Shown here: piece by piece, positions 1 through 7,605 of the stretch
Layout of the letters: every line of letters starts with the position of its first letter
Position numbering within the stretch: the first letter of the stretch is position 1
Origin: Avanaerovorax sp964442135
GTDB taxonomy: Bacteria; Bacillota; Clostridia; Peptostreptococcales; Anaerovoracaceae
Assembly (NCBI GenBank): GCA_964442135.1
Contig: CAYTYN010000039.1
Location: 1 to 14,045 of the forward strand
Direction: 5' to 3'
Length of the DNA: 14,045 nt
Position numbers and translations under genes: made by a program
Notes under the pieces: model-generated
The model's database searches: none
What the model saw: only the letters and a program-made list of their open reading frames with translations
What the model was told of the DNA's origin: nothing

Positions 1-64
1 TCAGGCCTAATGACAGCAGCATGACTGCGATCATGAGAATGGCCGCAAATTTCTTTCTTTTCAT
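1..64 (-). CDS. Exported protein, N-terminus only (cut by window edge)
   Basis: The minus strand opens with ATG at 64-62 and reads MKRKKFAAILMIAVMLLS, then LGL, before the window ends. This is a classic signal peptide: a short basic n-region (KRKK) followed by a hydrophobic core. A consensus AGGAGG ribosome binding site sits 7 bases upstream, and a near-consensus promoter lies about 80 bases further up. No cleavage site or lipobox is reached, so secreted protein, lipoprotein and membrane-anchored protein cannot be told apart. The product's function cannot be read from 21 residues. Confidence is high that a gene starts here and low for anything about its role. Confidence 0.75.
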   Translation of the reverse strand, partial: MKRKKFAAILMIAVMLLSLGL

Positions 65-145
65 TTGTCTTCCTCCTGTACTTTTCTTAATAAAACATCA
101 AGCTCTCTGAATCCCGTTCTCAAATAATACCTTTCTCTCCCCCCG

Positions 146-174
146 ATTATATATTATTCTTAAAATTATATCAA
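146..174 (-). promoter_or_regulatory. Sigma-A promoter for the exported protein at 1-64
   Basis: On the minus strand the -35 hexamer TTGATA (174-169) and the -10 hexamer TATAAT (151-146) are separated by exactly 17 bases. The -10 is a perfect match and the -35 has five of six. Transcription would start near 139, giving a leader of about 75 bases before the ATG at 64. Confidence 0.7.
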
Positions 175-236
175 CAAAAAATAATCGAAATATGAGCCTT
201 GCTGTATTTTTCGAAAAAGCGCGTAAATTGATGTGC

Positions 237-271
237 CTAAAATTAAATACCGAAGCGTCTTTTCGCTCCGG
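237..271 (-). terminator. Intrinsic terminator downstream of the GNAT gene
   Basis: Read on the minus strand, CCGGAGCG (271-264) pairs with CGCTTCGG (257-250) around the six-base loop AAAAGA. The stem has 8 pairs including one G-U. It is followed by the T-rich run TATTTAATTTT. It lies about 55 bases after the stop codon of the acetyltransferase. Confidence 0.65.
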
Positions 272-324
272 CAACACGATAATTTCCTCTTAATTATCTA
301 TCTTCCTCCCCTTCCCTCATCAGG

Positions 325-864
325 TCATTTAGTATGCATCTTGTCGTAGTACTCCGCCCGCAGCATGGATTTCAGCTGGAGATCTACGTACTTTCCGTCC
401 TTCTTCCCTGCGTGGCGCATCAGTCCTTCGTCCACAAAGCCTACCTTCTCGTAGAGATGGGCGGCCGCCTTATTCTTAATAAAGTGATCCAGGGTCACTC
501 TTTCCATGTGAAGCTGTATGAAGGCGTACTCCAGAATAAGCCTGAGAGCCTCCTCCCCGTAGCCTCTGTTTCTCAGACGGGTATCAGCGATATAGATCCT
601 GGTGATGTCCATGGAATCATAGGCTTTCGAAATGTTAGAGACATATATCCTGCCTATAGGCTTCTCTTCCGGCTTTAACAAAATGGTGAATTGCACTTTC
701 GTCGGATCGAGACCTGATCTGACGAATTCAGTAACGACCTGCTCGTAGGTCCTGCCTTCATTGATCGTAAAGAATTCAGTCACTGCCGGATTGTTTTCCC
801 ACTCAACGAAAAATCGGCAGTCCTCAAAATTCGATTCTCTGATGATGATGTTCTTCGACTCCAT
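325..864 (-). CDS. GNAT-family N-acetyltransferase (RimJ/RimL-like)
   Basis: The product is a 179-residue acetyl-CoA-dependent N-acetyltransferase. It starts MESKNIIIRESNFEDC, a typical opening for the Acetyltransf_3 branch. The acetyl-CoA pyrophosphate loop is visible as RLRNRGYGEEAL (R-x-x-G-x-G) near residues 96-107, and the C-terminal GNAT signature as NKAAAHLYEKVGF. The substrate (a protein N-terminus, amino acid or small amine) cannot be inferred. The frame stays open upstream to an ATG at 963, but that start has no ribosome binding site. The ATG at 864 follows GGGGTGA with 8-base spacing and matches family N-termini, so it is preferred. The gene is divergent from the lipoprotein at 1039 and is probably monocistronic, with its own terminator at 237-271. 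Confidence 0.85.
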   Translation of the reverse strand: MESKNIIIRESNFEDCRFFVEWENNPAVTEFFTINEGRTYEQVVTEFVRSGLDPTKVQFTILLKPEEKPIGRIYVSNISKAYDSMDITRIYIADTRLRNRGYGEEALRLILEYAFIQLHMERVTLDHFIKNKAAAHLYEKVGFVDEGLMRHAGKKDGKYVDLQLKSMLRAEYYDKMHTK

Positions 865-904
865 TATATGCGTCACCCCGTTATCGTCAAATCTTAAGAT
901 TGTG

Positions 905-928
905 TGAAGTTTTGTTAAAAAAACTTCA
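905..928. repeat. Inverted repeat between divergent genes (possible operator)
   Basis: TGAAGTTTT (905-913) and AAAACTTCA (920-928) form a perfect 9-base inverted repeat with a 6-base spacer. It sits between the divergent acetyltransferase (ATG at 864) and lipoprotein (1039). No T-tract makes it a convincing terminator. It could bind a dimeric regulator of either gene. A weak minus-strand promoter, TTAACA with TAAGAT 16 bases later, overlaps its right side. The role is inferred only. Confidence 0.35.
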
Positions 929-1038
929 AGAAACTTTTCCGTTATGATATTATTATAAGGCATAAACGGAAAAAAATAAATGAATATTTAGAGGAATTTA
1001 CAGGAGTTGAAATATACTTGAAAGGAATAGAGATTAAA

Positions 1039-2481
1039 ATGAACGGAATAAAGAAACTGACGGCTTTTTTACTGATGGCGTGCTTGATGCTGTCCACGGC
1101 TGCCCTCTCTTCCTGCGGCAGTGAAGCGGAGGCCGTAGAGGAGTCGCTCAAATCTCAGATAGAAGATAAAGCCATGGCATATATGACTGACCTGGAGGAT
1201 TCCATGGCCACGCTGACGGATAACTCCCGTGTTCAGGAATATCTGATCTACTGGGCTGAGTCGAAAGGCGTGGAGGTCAGCAGTGATTCATACGGAAACG
1301 TATTTATGACCGTGGAGGCCTCTCAGTCATACGAAGACGCTTCTCCGACGGTTGTGATCTGCCAGTATGACGCGTCGGGTTCCGGCGGTATCAGCAGATA
1401 TATCCCTGCAATGGCCTCGGCTCTTTATCTTGCGAAGAACACCGTTGGCATGGGAGATCTGACGGTGATATTCTCGCCGGAGACTCAGAACGACTTTTCC
1501 GGCATAATCAATTTAGACTCTGCGTACCTTCCCGACGACGCTAACGTGTTCTGCCTGAATCCGGGGGAAAGCCAGATGTGGTCCTTTAACTCAGGCGGCT
1601 TCAGCACCTACCGCTTTACCGGAGATGTGGAATATACTGACCCTTCCGGAGACGTAGCATATACCATAACCATCCAGGGACTCCCCGGAGGCATCCCTGA
1701 TGACGGAATCTCGGATTATCCCAATCCGATAAAAGAGCTGGGCGATCTTTTGGCCGCGCTGAAGACCAATGCGATAATATTTGAGCTGGCCGACATCACC
1801 GGAGGCTCGTCAGCCGCCCTCTATCCGGAAAGCGCTTCTATCACAGTCGTTGTTGACTCCAGCTATGTGACGAAGCTGGAGAGCAGACTTGACAGCGCTA
1901 TAGAGAAATTCATGGAGAAATACTCTGAGGAATTTCCGGAGGCGACATATACCTTTGAGGAAACCTCTCTTCCTGCTCAGGTGTTCACTAAGGATACTCT
2001 AAACGACTTCATCAGCACTCTGTACACTATAGTAAACGGGGAGTACCAGCGGGATTCAGGCAATGACCTTATATCCATCACCAATCTGGGAATGATCCGA
2101 TGCTCAGATACGACATGGTACGTCCAAGCCTCCGCCAACAGCCTTACAGAGGAAAGCATGGAGGAGATAGATCAGACCTATATGACCATATGCAGTCTGG
2201 CAGACATCACCTACGAGAAGACCGGAAACCATGACGGCTGGACAGCCGCTCCGGACAGCGAGTTCGCTCAGGATTTGGCCGAAGCCTTCAACGAATATAC
2301 AGGGGATGACATGACGTACATGAACTGCGTACAGGCTACATCGGCAGCATACGTCTATGAAAAGAATCCTGATTGCTCTATAGTCAACGTCGTCATCGGA
2401 GAGGATGAGGTCGAAAGATACACGGGAACTATAGTTACATTTATGGCTAATCTTATCGATACGGAAGAAGAGCAGGACTGA
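1039..2481 (+). CDS. Lipoprotein with degenerate PepD-like (M20) dipeptidase fold
   Basis: The 480-residue product begins with a lipoprotein signal (MNGIKKLTAFLL and on to the lipobox LSSC, Cys26), so it should be anchored outside the membrane. The rest follows aminoacyl-histidine dipeptidases (PepD, M20 family) from end to end and is of normal length. Landmarks include TVVICQYDAS where PepD has VILQGHLDMV, IFSPETQND for the DEE catalytic motif, GLPGGIPDDG for GLxGGHSG, and HDGWTAAPDSEF for PGWxPNPDS. CVQATSAAYVYEKNPD stands for the AIHAGLECG region. His becomes Tyr110, the Glu pair becomes Thr-Gln, and the late His becomes Gln432, so hydrolysis is unlikely; a peptide-binding role is an inference. 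ATG 1039 has AAAGGA 12 bases upstream. A TTG at 1018 with AGGAG is an alternative start adding seven residues. Confidence 0.75.
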   Translation: MNGIKKLTAFLLMACLMLSTAALSSCGSEAEAVEESLKSQIEDKAMAYMTDLEDSMATLTDNSRVQEYLIYWAESKGVEVSSDSYGNVFMTVEASQSYEDASPTVVICQYDASGSGGISRYIPAMASALYLAKNTVGMGDLTVIFSPETQNDFSGIINLDSAYLPDDANVFCLNPGESQMWSFNSGGFSTYRFTGDVEYTDPSGDVAYTITIQGLPGGIPDDGISDYPNPIKELGDLLAALKTNAIIFELADITGGSSAALYPESASITVVVDSSYVTKLESRLDSAIEKFMEKYSEEFPEATYTFEETSLPAQVFTKDTLNDFISTLYTIVNGEYQRDSGNDLISITNLGMIRCSDTTWYVQASANSLTEESMEEIDQTYMTICSLADITYEKTGNHDGWTAAPDSEFAQDLAEAFNEYTGDDMTYMNCVQATSAAYVYEKNPDCSIVNVVIGEDEVERYTGTIVTFMANLIDTEEEQD

Positions 2482-2496
2482 CGCCCTGCTCTTCTT
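2465..2496. terminator. Terminator hairpin between convergent genes
   Basis: AAGAAGAGCAGG (2465-2476) and CCTGCTCTTCTT (2485-2496) form a perfect 12-base stem with an 8-base loop. The TGA of the lipoprotein (2479-2481) is in the loop, and the last stem base begins the TAA of the minus-strand transporter (2498-2496). On the plus strand the stem runs into TTTATGCTTCTTTTG. The minus-strand side lacks a T-run, so termination is expected to be better in the plus direction. Confidence 0.75.
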
Positions 2497-3383
2497 TATG
2501 CTTCTTTTGATTTTCTCATATCGGAAACGGCCGGCATCATGACTGCGGCGAAGATAACGGCGCAGCTCAAAAGCTTTAGCGGAGAGGCGGATTCATGAAG
2601 AAATATCACGCCTCCTATCACTCCGGATACCGGCTCGAACATGCTGTATATGGACGCATTTCCCGCCCCTATGTACTTCACTCCCTTAAGAAGGAGAACG
2701 TGAGCGACGCAGGAATTTAACACTGCGAAAATCACGGTGTAGACCATCGCCTTTGCAGGAAGACCATAAACCACCTGATCGGCGAACAGATCGAATATAA
2801 ACGTGAAAAAGCTGGATAATATACATATGTACATCATGGCTTTCATGGTGTCCATCCTGCCTACTGAGCTCTTCTCCAGGGACAGCAGGTATCCTGCGTA
2901 GGTAAGGCCTGAGGCTGACGCCATGGCTATACCCGTCACGCTGAAGCCTGTGCTCCCCGTCGCCATGACCATGCCTGCCGTCGCCGTGAACAGAGATATT
3001 ATCTTCACAGCGCCGAGCCTGTCCCTGAATATAACGTATCCGAGGACAATGGTAAATATCGGGTACAGAAAATGAAGGGTAGTCCCCATTCCTACGCCGA
3101 TGTACGAGTAAGAGCTGAACAGGAGCATGGATGTGGTAATGTTGAACAGGGCCGCCAGGGTCAGAGCTCTTACCTCCTTCGGGGTCACCCTTACAGACAC
3201 CTTTCTCACCTTTACCACGACAAAGATTACGGGAAAAGCTATAAAGCTCCTGTAAAACGTCATGGTCATCGGGTTTCCGCCCATGGCGTAGGTGGCGGTG
3301 TTAAGCATGGGCGTAAGTCCGAAGATGAGAGCAGAGGTTACGGTCAGAACCGATCCGGTCACCATCTTGCTTTTTTCTCTCAC
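2496..3383 (-). CDS. EamA/DMT-family transporter
   Basis: The 295-residue product is an integral membrane transporter of the drug/metabolite superfamily. Two EamA halves are seen. Each ends in the family's characteristic loop plus helix: YIGVGMGTTLHFLYPIFT (about 94-111) and YIGAGNASIYSMFEPVSG (about 237-254). Ten hydrophobic helices are predicted by eye, with a basic tail (MRKSKEA). Members export amino acids, nucleosides or drugs; the substrate cannot be read here, though linkage to metF-metH makes a sulfur amino acid or metabolite possible. Translation starts at GTG 3383-3381, whose bases overlap the metH stop (GTGA). AGAGGTG lies 8 bases upstream, so this GTG is preferred to the ATG at 3365. 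It is the last gene of the minus-strand cluster. Confidence 0.88.
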   Translation of the reverse strand: MREKSKMVTGSVLTVTSALIFGLTPMLNTATYAMGGNPMTMTFYRSFIAFPVIFVVVKVRKVSVRVTPKEVRALTLAALFNITTSMLLFSSYSYIGVGMGTTLHFLYPIFTIVLGYVIFRDRLGAVKIISLFTATAGMVMATGSTGFSVTGIAMASASGLTYAGYLLSLEKSSVGRMDTMKAMMYICILSSFFTFIFDLFADQVVYGLPAKAMVYTVIFAVLNSCVAHVLLLKGVKYIGAGNASIYSMFEPVSGVIGGVIFLHESASPLKLLSCAVIFAAVMMPAVSDMRKSKEA

Positions 3384-5761
3384 TTCCCGAACACCTCTTT
3401 AGCCCTGTCCGCAGACTCCTTCGCGTCCTTCACGTAGTAATCCGCTCCGATCCTTTCAGCGTAATCGGGAGTCAGAACAGCTCCCCCTACCATGATGGCG
3501 CAGGAAGGACTGACTTCTCTAATCAGCTTTATGGTATCCTCCATAGCGGGGAGGGTTGTAGTCATAAGGGCAGACAGGCCTAAAAGCTTAGCTCCGTGCT
3601 CTGAAACGGCTTTGGACACCGTCTCAGGAGCTACATCCTTTCCCAGATCCACTATGTCGTATCCGTAGTTCTCCAAAATGACCCTGACTATATTCTTACC
3701 GATATCATGGATATCTCCCTTCACCGTCGCGATGACGATAGTGCCGTTCTCTTCTCCGGCAGTCCCTGAGGATTCTATAGCCTTCTTCACCTCATCGAAG
3801 GCCTCCTGGGCGGTGGTCGCGGCAAGCATCAGCTGAGGGATGAATATCCTTCCCTTTTCAAATCTGTCCCCCACCCTGTCAAGAATGGGAATGAGGACAG
3901 TGTTTATCGCGTCCGCCGGCTCTCTCTCCCTTAATATATCCCTTGTAAGCTTTCTCGTCTCCCCCTTAAGGCCGTTTATAACAGCGTACTCCAGCGCCTT
4001 TTCCGAGTCGCCTTCTCCTTCCTTTTCAGCCGTTTTCTCAGCCTTTGTATCCTCTTTCCCGTACTTTTTTATATATTCCGCCGAGTCCTTATCAATGTTG
4101 TATATTACCCGGTATACATCTATAGCCTCCATCATCTCCTTTGAAGAAGGGTTCATTATGGGAAGGTCTAGGCCGGAGTTCAGAGCCATCTGGAGGAAGT
4201 TACAATTTATTATTTGTCTCTGCGGCAGTCCGAAGGAAATGTTGGAGACGCCCAGCACTGTCTTAAGTCCCAGCTCCTCCTTCACTCTTCTCAAAGCCAT
4301 GAGTGTGCCCGCGGCGTTTTCCTGCTCTGCCGCCGCCGTCAAAGTGAGACAGTCTATATAGATATCCCTTTCAGGTATCCCCGCCTCTAAAGCTCTGTCT
4401 CTGATCTTTTTCGCGATCTCCACCCTCTTTTCGACGGTCTTGGGGATTCCGTCCTCATCCAGAGTAAGCCCCACCACGGCGGCCCCGTACTTCTTCACCA
4501 GAGGAAGAATTGCGTTTAAAGAGCTTTCCTTTCCGTTTACCGAATTCACTATAGCCTTGCCGCTGTAAATCCTGAGAGCCGGCTCTATGACGGTAGGGTC
4601 GCCGGAATCTATCTGAAGAGGCGCATCGGTAACTCCCTGAAGAGCTTTGATCGCCTTTACCATTACCCTTTTTTCTTCTATGCCGGGAACACCCGTATTC
4701 ACATCCAGTATCTCTGCTCCATCGTCGATCTGAGTAACCGCCTGACTCAGGACATAGTCCATATCGTCGTTTAAAAAGGCCTCTTTCAGCTTTTTCTTCC
4801 CCGTAGGGTTTATCCTCTCTCCTATTACCCTCGGGCCGTCTATGACTACGGTTTTCTCAGGTGTGCAGACAGCCGAAGGTATTACGGGATTTTGGGGAAC
4901 GTATCTCTTATCTCTGAACTTCTCCCTAACCGCTCTGATGAAACATGGGTCTGTGCCGCAGCAGCCTCCTACCAGCTTTACGCCAAATGGTATGAGCTCT
5001 GCCGCCCCTTCGGCGAATTCCTCAGGGGTTATGCTGTACTCCCCTGTGGCCGGGTCAGGAAGACCTGCGTTGGCCTTTGAAACTATGGGCAGACTCGTCC
5101 ATTTTGACAGCTCCTCTATGAGCGGTCTGATCTCCGCAGGCCCCAGGGAGCAGTTTATGCCAATGGCGTCAACGCCGAGACCTTCGAGAGTCAGCGCCAT
5201 AGATGAGAGAGATGTCCCTGTGAAGGTTCGACGGTTCTCCTCGAATGTCATGGTGCATATGACAGGAAGGTCTGAGTTTTCCTTGACGGCAAGCGCCGCG
5301 GCCTTCATCTCATAGAGATCGGTCATGGTCTCTATGACTATGAGGTCGACGCCTTTTCCCCACAGCACCTGTCCTTTGAAAAGCTGATAAGCCTCCTCGA
5401 AGGAAAGATTGCCGTTAGGCTCCAGCATCCTTCCGCAGGGGCCTATGTCCAGAGCCACCTTGACCGCCGTACCCGCTGTAGCTGTTCTGGCGTTTTCCAC
5501 CGCGGCTTCTATTATCTCCTTAGCCGTGTACCTGCTGTCTCGTGTCTTTAACTCGTTTACGCCGAAGGTCGCCGTGTATATAACGTCGGATCCCGCCTCT
5601 GCATACTCTCTGTGTATGCGGCGGATGACCTCAGGATTGGTTATGTTAAGCTCCTCAGGGAGTTTTTCAGATGTGTATCCGGCTCTCTGGAGCATGGTTC
5701 CCAGTCCGCCGTCCAAAAAAATGAATTCTCTATCCTTGAAAAGTTCCGTAACTCTGTTCAA
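3380..5761 (-). CDS. metH: Cobalamin-dependent methionine synthase, short form
   Basis: The enzyme transfers the methyl group of 5-methyl-tetrahydrofolate through cobalamin to homocysteine, giving methionine, in the cytosol. Domains in order are the homocysteine-binding barrel (about 1-290), with zinc ligands Cys204 in GINCSLGP and Cys267-Cys268 in GGCCGT; the pterin-binding barrel (about 305-550, starting VIGERINPTGKKK); a charged linker (565-590, rich in K and E); and the helical cap plus cobalamin-binding domain (about 590-793). In the last, DIHDIG has the cobalt-ligating His685. At 793 residues it lacks the C-terminal SAM-binding activation domain of the 1200-residue E. coli enzyme, as is common in Clostridia, so reactivation needs a separate protein not found here. 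The TTG start (5761-5759) is chosen because AGGAG lies 8 bases upstream and LDGGLGT follows at the expected place. It sits 35 bases after metF. Confidence 0.95.
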   Translation of the reverse strand: MNRVTELFKDREFIFLDGGLGTMLQRAGYTSEKLPEELNITNPEVIRRIHREYAEAGSDVIYTATFGVNELKTRDSRYTAKEIIEAAVENARTATAGTAVKVALDIGPCGRMLEPNGNLSFEEAYQLFKGQVLWGKGVDLIVIETMTDLYEMKAAALAVKENSDLPVICTMTFEENRRTFTGTSLSSMALTLEGLGVDAIGINCSLGPAEIRPLIEELSKWTSLPIVSKANAGLPDPATGEYSITPEEFAEGAAELIPFGVKLVGGCCGTDPCFIRAVREKFRDKRYVPQNPVIPSAVCTPEKTVVIDGPRVIGERINPTGKKKLKEAFLNDDMDYVLSQAVTQIDDGAEILDVNTGVPGIEEKRVMVKAIKALQGVTDAPLQIDSGDPTVIEPALRIYSGKAIVNSVNGKESSLNAILPLVKKYGAAVVGLTLDEDGIPKTVEKRVEIAKKIRDRALEAGIPERDIYIDCLTLTAAAEQENAAGTLMALRRVKEELGLKTVLGVSNISFGLPQRQIINCNFLQMALNSGLDLPIMNPSSKEMMEAIDVYRVIYNIDKDSAEYIKKYGKEDTKAEKTAEKEGEGDSEKALEYAVINGLKGETRKLTRDILREREPADAINTVLIPILDRVGDRFEKGRIFIPQLMLAATTAQEAFDEVKKAIESSGTAGEENGTIVIATVKGDIHDIGKNIVRVILENYGYDIVDLGKDVAPETVSKAVSEHGAKLLGLSALMTTTLPAMEDTIKLIREVSPSCAIMVGGAVLTPDYAERIGADYYVKDAKESADRAKEVFGK

Positions 5762-5796
5762 CGGTCTATCTCCTAAATCAGTTGAATTTTAACGGT

Positions 5797-6660
5797 TTAA
5801 AACAGGGATCTCACGCTGTCGTTAATCCTCCCTGCCACCTCCGGATTATTCATCGTGTACAGATGAATGCCGTCCACGCCCTGAGATACCAGATCCACTA
5901 TCTGCTCTACGGCGTAGGCTATGCCGGCGTCTTTAAGAGCCTCAGTTCTCCTCTCATACTTCGCCATGGTCTTGGCGAACTTCGGAGGAAGGCTGGCTCC
6001 GCACATGGAAACCATCCTTTCGATCTGTCCCTTATTGGTGACGGGCATGATGCCCGCCTCTATAGGCACCCTTATACCGGCTATACGGGCCTTTTCCCTG
6101 AAGTCGTAGAACATGCTGTTATCGAAGAAGAGCTGTGATATCAGGTGCTGAGCGCCGGCGTCCACTTTCTTCTTCAGGTTTATGATGTCCTCTATCTGAT
6201 TTTCGCTGTTGGGATGACCTTCCGGATAACAGGCTCCTGAGATGCCGAAGTCGTAGCCGAGAGATTTTATATACGATATCAGCTCGTTTGCGTGATGAAA
6301 TTCCTCCTTCGGCGGTACGTCAGGAGAAATATCACCTCTCAAGGCAAGGATATTCTCTACGCCGGCTTCTTTAAGTCCTTCCAGCACCGCCTTTACCTCT
6401 TCTCCGGTTGAATTGACACAGGTAAGGTGAGCCGCCGACTCTATTCCGTATTTATGCTTTATAGCTGAGGCTATCTCACAGGTGTAATTATTGGCCAGAC
6501 TCCCCGACGCGCCGTAGGTAACGCTGATAAAATCGGGCTTAAGATCCTTCAAAGCCTCCAAAGTGGAATATATGGTATCGATAGGGTTATCCCTCTTAGG
6601 GGGAAACACTTCAAAAGAAAATACCGGTCTTCCTTGATTGAATAAATCTGCTAGCTTCAT
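5797..6660 (-). CDS. metF: 5,10-methylenetetrahydrofolate reductase
   Basis: This 287-residue flavoprotein reduces 5,10-methylene-tetrahydrofolate to 5-methyl-tetrahydrofolate, the methyl donor used by MetH encoded next. The N-terminal FSFEVFPPKRD carries the catalytic Glu17 (Glu28 in E. coli). ILALRGD (104-110) holds the FAD/folate-contacting Asp110. QLFFDNSMFYDF (176-187) and GIHLYTMNN (264-272) are further family signatures. The length is normal for the bacterial single-domain enzyme. ATG at 6660 is preceded by AAGGGA. Only 29 bases separate it from the lysozyme gene upstream and 35 from metH downstream, so it is probably co-transcribed with both. No SAM riboswitch or T-box is visible just upstream, so any methionine control would act elsewhere or from an unseen site. 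Confidence 0.95.
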   Translation of the reverse strand: MKLADLFNQGRPVFSFEVFPPKRDNPIDTIYSTLEALKDLKPDFISVTYGASGSLANNYTCEIASAIKHKYGIESAAHLTCVNSTGEEVKAVLEGLKEAGVENILALRGDISPDVPPKEEFHHANELISYIKSLGYDFGISGACYPEGHPNSENQIEDIINLKKKVDAGAQHLISQLFFDNSMFYDFREKARIAGIRVPIEAGIMPVTNKGQIERMVSMCGASLPPKFAKTMAKYERRTEALKDAGIAYAVEQIVDLVSQGVDGIHLYTMNNPEVAGRINDSVRSLF

Positions 6661-6689
6661 ATGCGCACATCCCTTTTCTGATTAAAAAA

Positions 6690-7517
6690 TTACTCTCCGA
6701 AATATATATTAAGATCCACGTATCCCTCTATGCCGTCTACCTCTCCTTCTGAGGAATACTGCCACATGACGAATTTATACGGGAAGTCTGTAGTACGGTT
6801 GTAGTGGGCGAGCCAAATGTGGTGGTCGGTAAGATAGGAAAGATCTATGCTGTCGGATAACCATGAAGAATTCCCGTAGATCAAGCCGGTGTATCCATAG
6901 CTTTCTATGGCTCCGCAAAAGGCGTCGGCTATCTCTGTCCTTTCTTCAACTGTCAGATCACTGATGCGGTCATCTTCCCCCACCGGCTCCATATCAAAAG
7001 CGACAGGCCCTGTAATGTCATATTCTCTCAGATTTTGCACCACGAATTCGGCCTCCTCAATCGCCTCGCCGGTATTGATGGCCTGGGAGAAAAAATAAAC
7101 TCCCACCATCAGACCGGCGTCCAAGGCTCCTTCTATATTTTCCTCGAACCTTTCGTCCATGTGGAGAGCTCCGTCTGCGGTACTGCTGTAGCCAAGCCTG
7201 ATCATGACGAATTCCACTCCGGCGGCTCTGACTCTTTCCCAGTCGATGGACCCCTGATAGGCGGATACGTCTATACCGGGTACGCCCTCTACCGTTCCAT
7301 CATCATAGACCTTAAATCCGTCTTCATTGATGTACAGGCAATCCATGTCCAGCCGGCTCACAGGGTACACCCCCGGGGTTCCCAACCCCTCGTAAACGTA
7401 GCTCTTCCCCAATATGTACCACGCGCTTACCAGAAGAATTCCTGTAACAGCGACTAGAATTCCGTTTCTCCTCTTGGATCTTCTTTTTAATCCGGCATCC
7501 TTTTTCCTGATTTTCAT
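6690..7517 (-). CDS. Membrane-anchored GH25 muramidase (lysozyme)
   Basis: The 275-residue product has a strongly basic N-terminus (KIRKKDAGLKRRSKRR) and then one hydrophobic helix (about 19-36). It should be tethered with its catalytic domain outside the cell. The GH25 domain runs from about residue 78 to the end. GIDVSAYQGSIDW carries the catalytic-pocket Asp83, and PVAFDMEP the Asp175-x-Glu177 pair typical of these N-acetylmuramidases. MWQYSSEGEVDGIEGYVDLN is the usual C-terminal strand. It presumably cleaves the glycan of peptidoglycan during remodelling. There are no cell-wall-binding repeats. The ribosome binding site before ATG 7517 is weak, but the promoter at 7564-7592 is well placed. 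It is first in a cluster with metF, metH and an EamA transporter, an unexpected pairing of functions. Confidence 0.9.
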   Translation of the reverse strand: MKIRKKDAGLKRRSKRRNGILVAVTGILLVSAWYILGKSYVYEGLGTPGVYPVSRLDMDCLYINEDGFKVYDDGTVEGVPGIDVSAYQGSIDWERVRAAGVEFVMIRLGYSSTADGALHMDERFEENIEGALDAGLMVGVYFFSQAINTGEAIEEAEFVVQNLREYDITGPVAFDMEPVGEDDRISDLTVEERTEIADAFCGAIESYGYTGLIYGNSSWLSDSIDLSYLTDHHIWLAHYNRTTDFPYKFVMWQYSSEGEVDGIEGYVDLNIYFGE

Positions 7518-7563
7518 TTTTCGTATGTCTTTACTCTACAAACTGTTAATTTAGCACATGGAC

Positions 7564-7592
7564 ATTGTATCATTTCTTCACCGTAGAATCAA
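7564..7592 (-). promoter_or_regulatory. Sigma-A promoter of the GH25-metF-metH-EamA cluster
   Basis: On the minus strand TTGATT (7592-7587) is followed after 17 bases by TACAAT (7569-7564), with a TG extended -10 element just before it. The start site would be near 7557, about 40 bases before the ATG at 7517. The spacer resembles that of the mnmM promoter at 9499-9527. Confidence 0.65.
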
Positions 7593-7605
7593 GGAGGGCA
7601 GACAA

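Noticed and set aside
865..963. Upstream in-frame start for the acetyltransferase, adding 33 residues
   Set aside because: ATG 963 has no ribosome binding site, the extra residues are AT-rich and not GNAT-like, and the added stretch holds an inverted repeat. ATG 864 has GGGGTGA and the family N-terminus.
3840..5315. Plus-strand open frames opposite metH
   Set aside because: Serine-rich antisense shadows of a well-identified enzyme; no start signals.
6661..6689. SAM riboswitch or T-box before metF
   Set aside because: Only 29 bases separate the lysozyme stop from metF. No room and no matching structure or T-box sequence is seen there or in the leader at 7518-7563.
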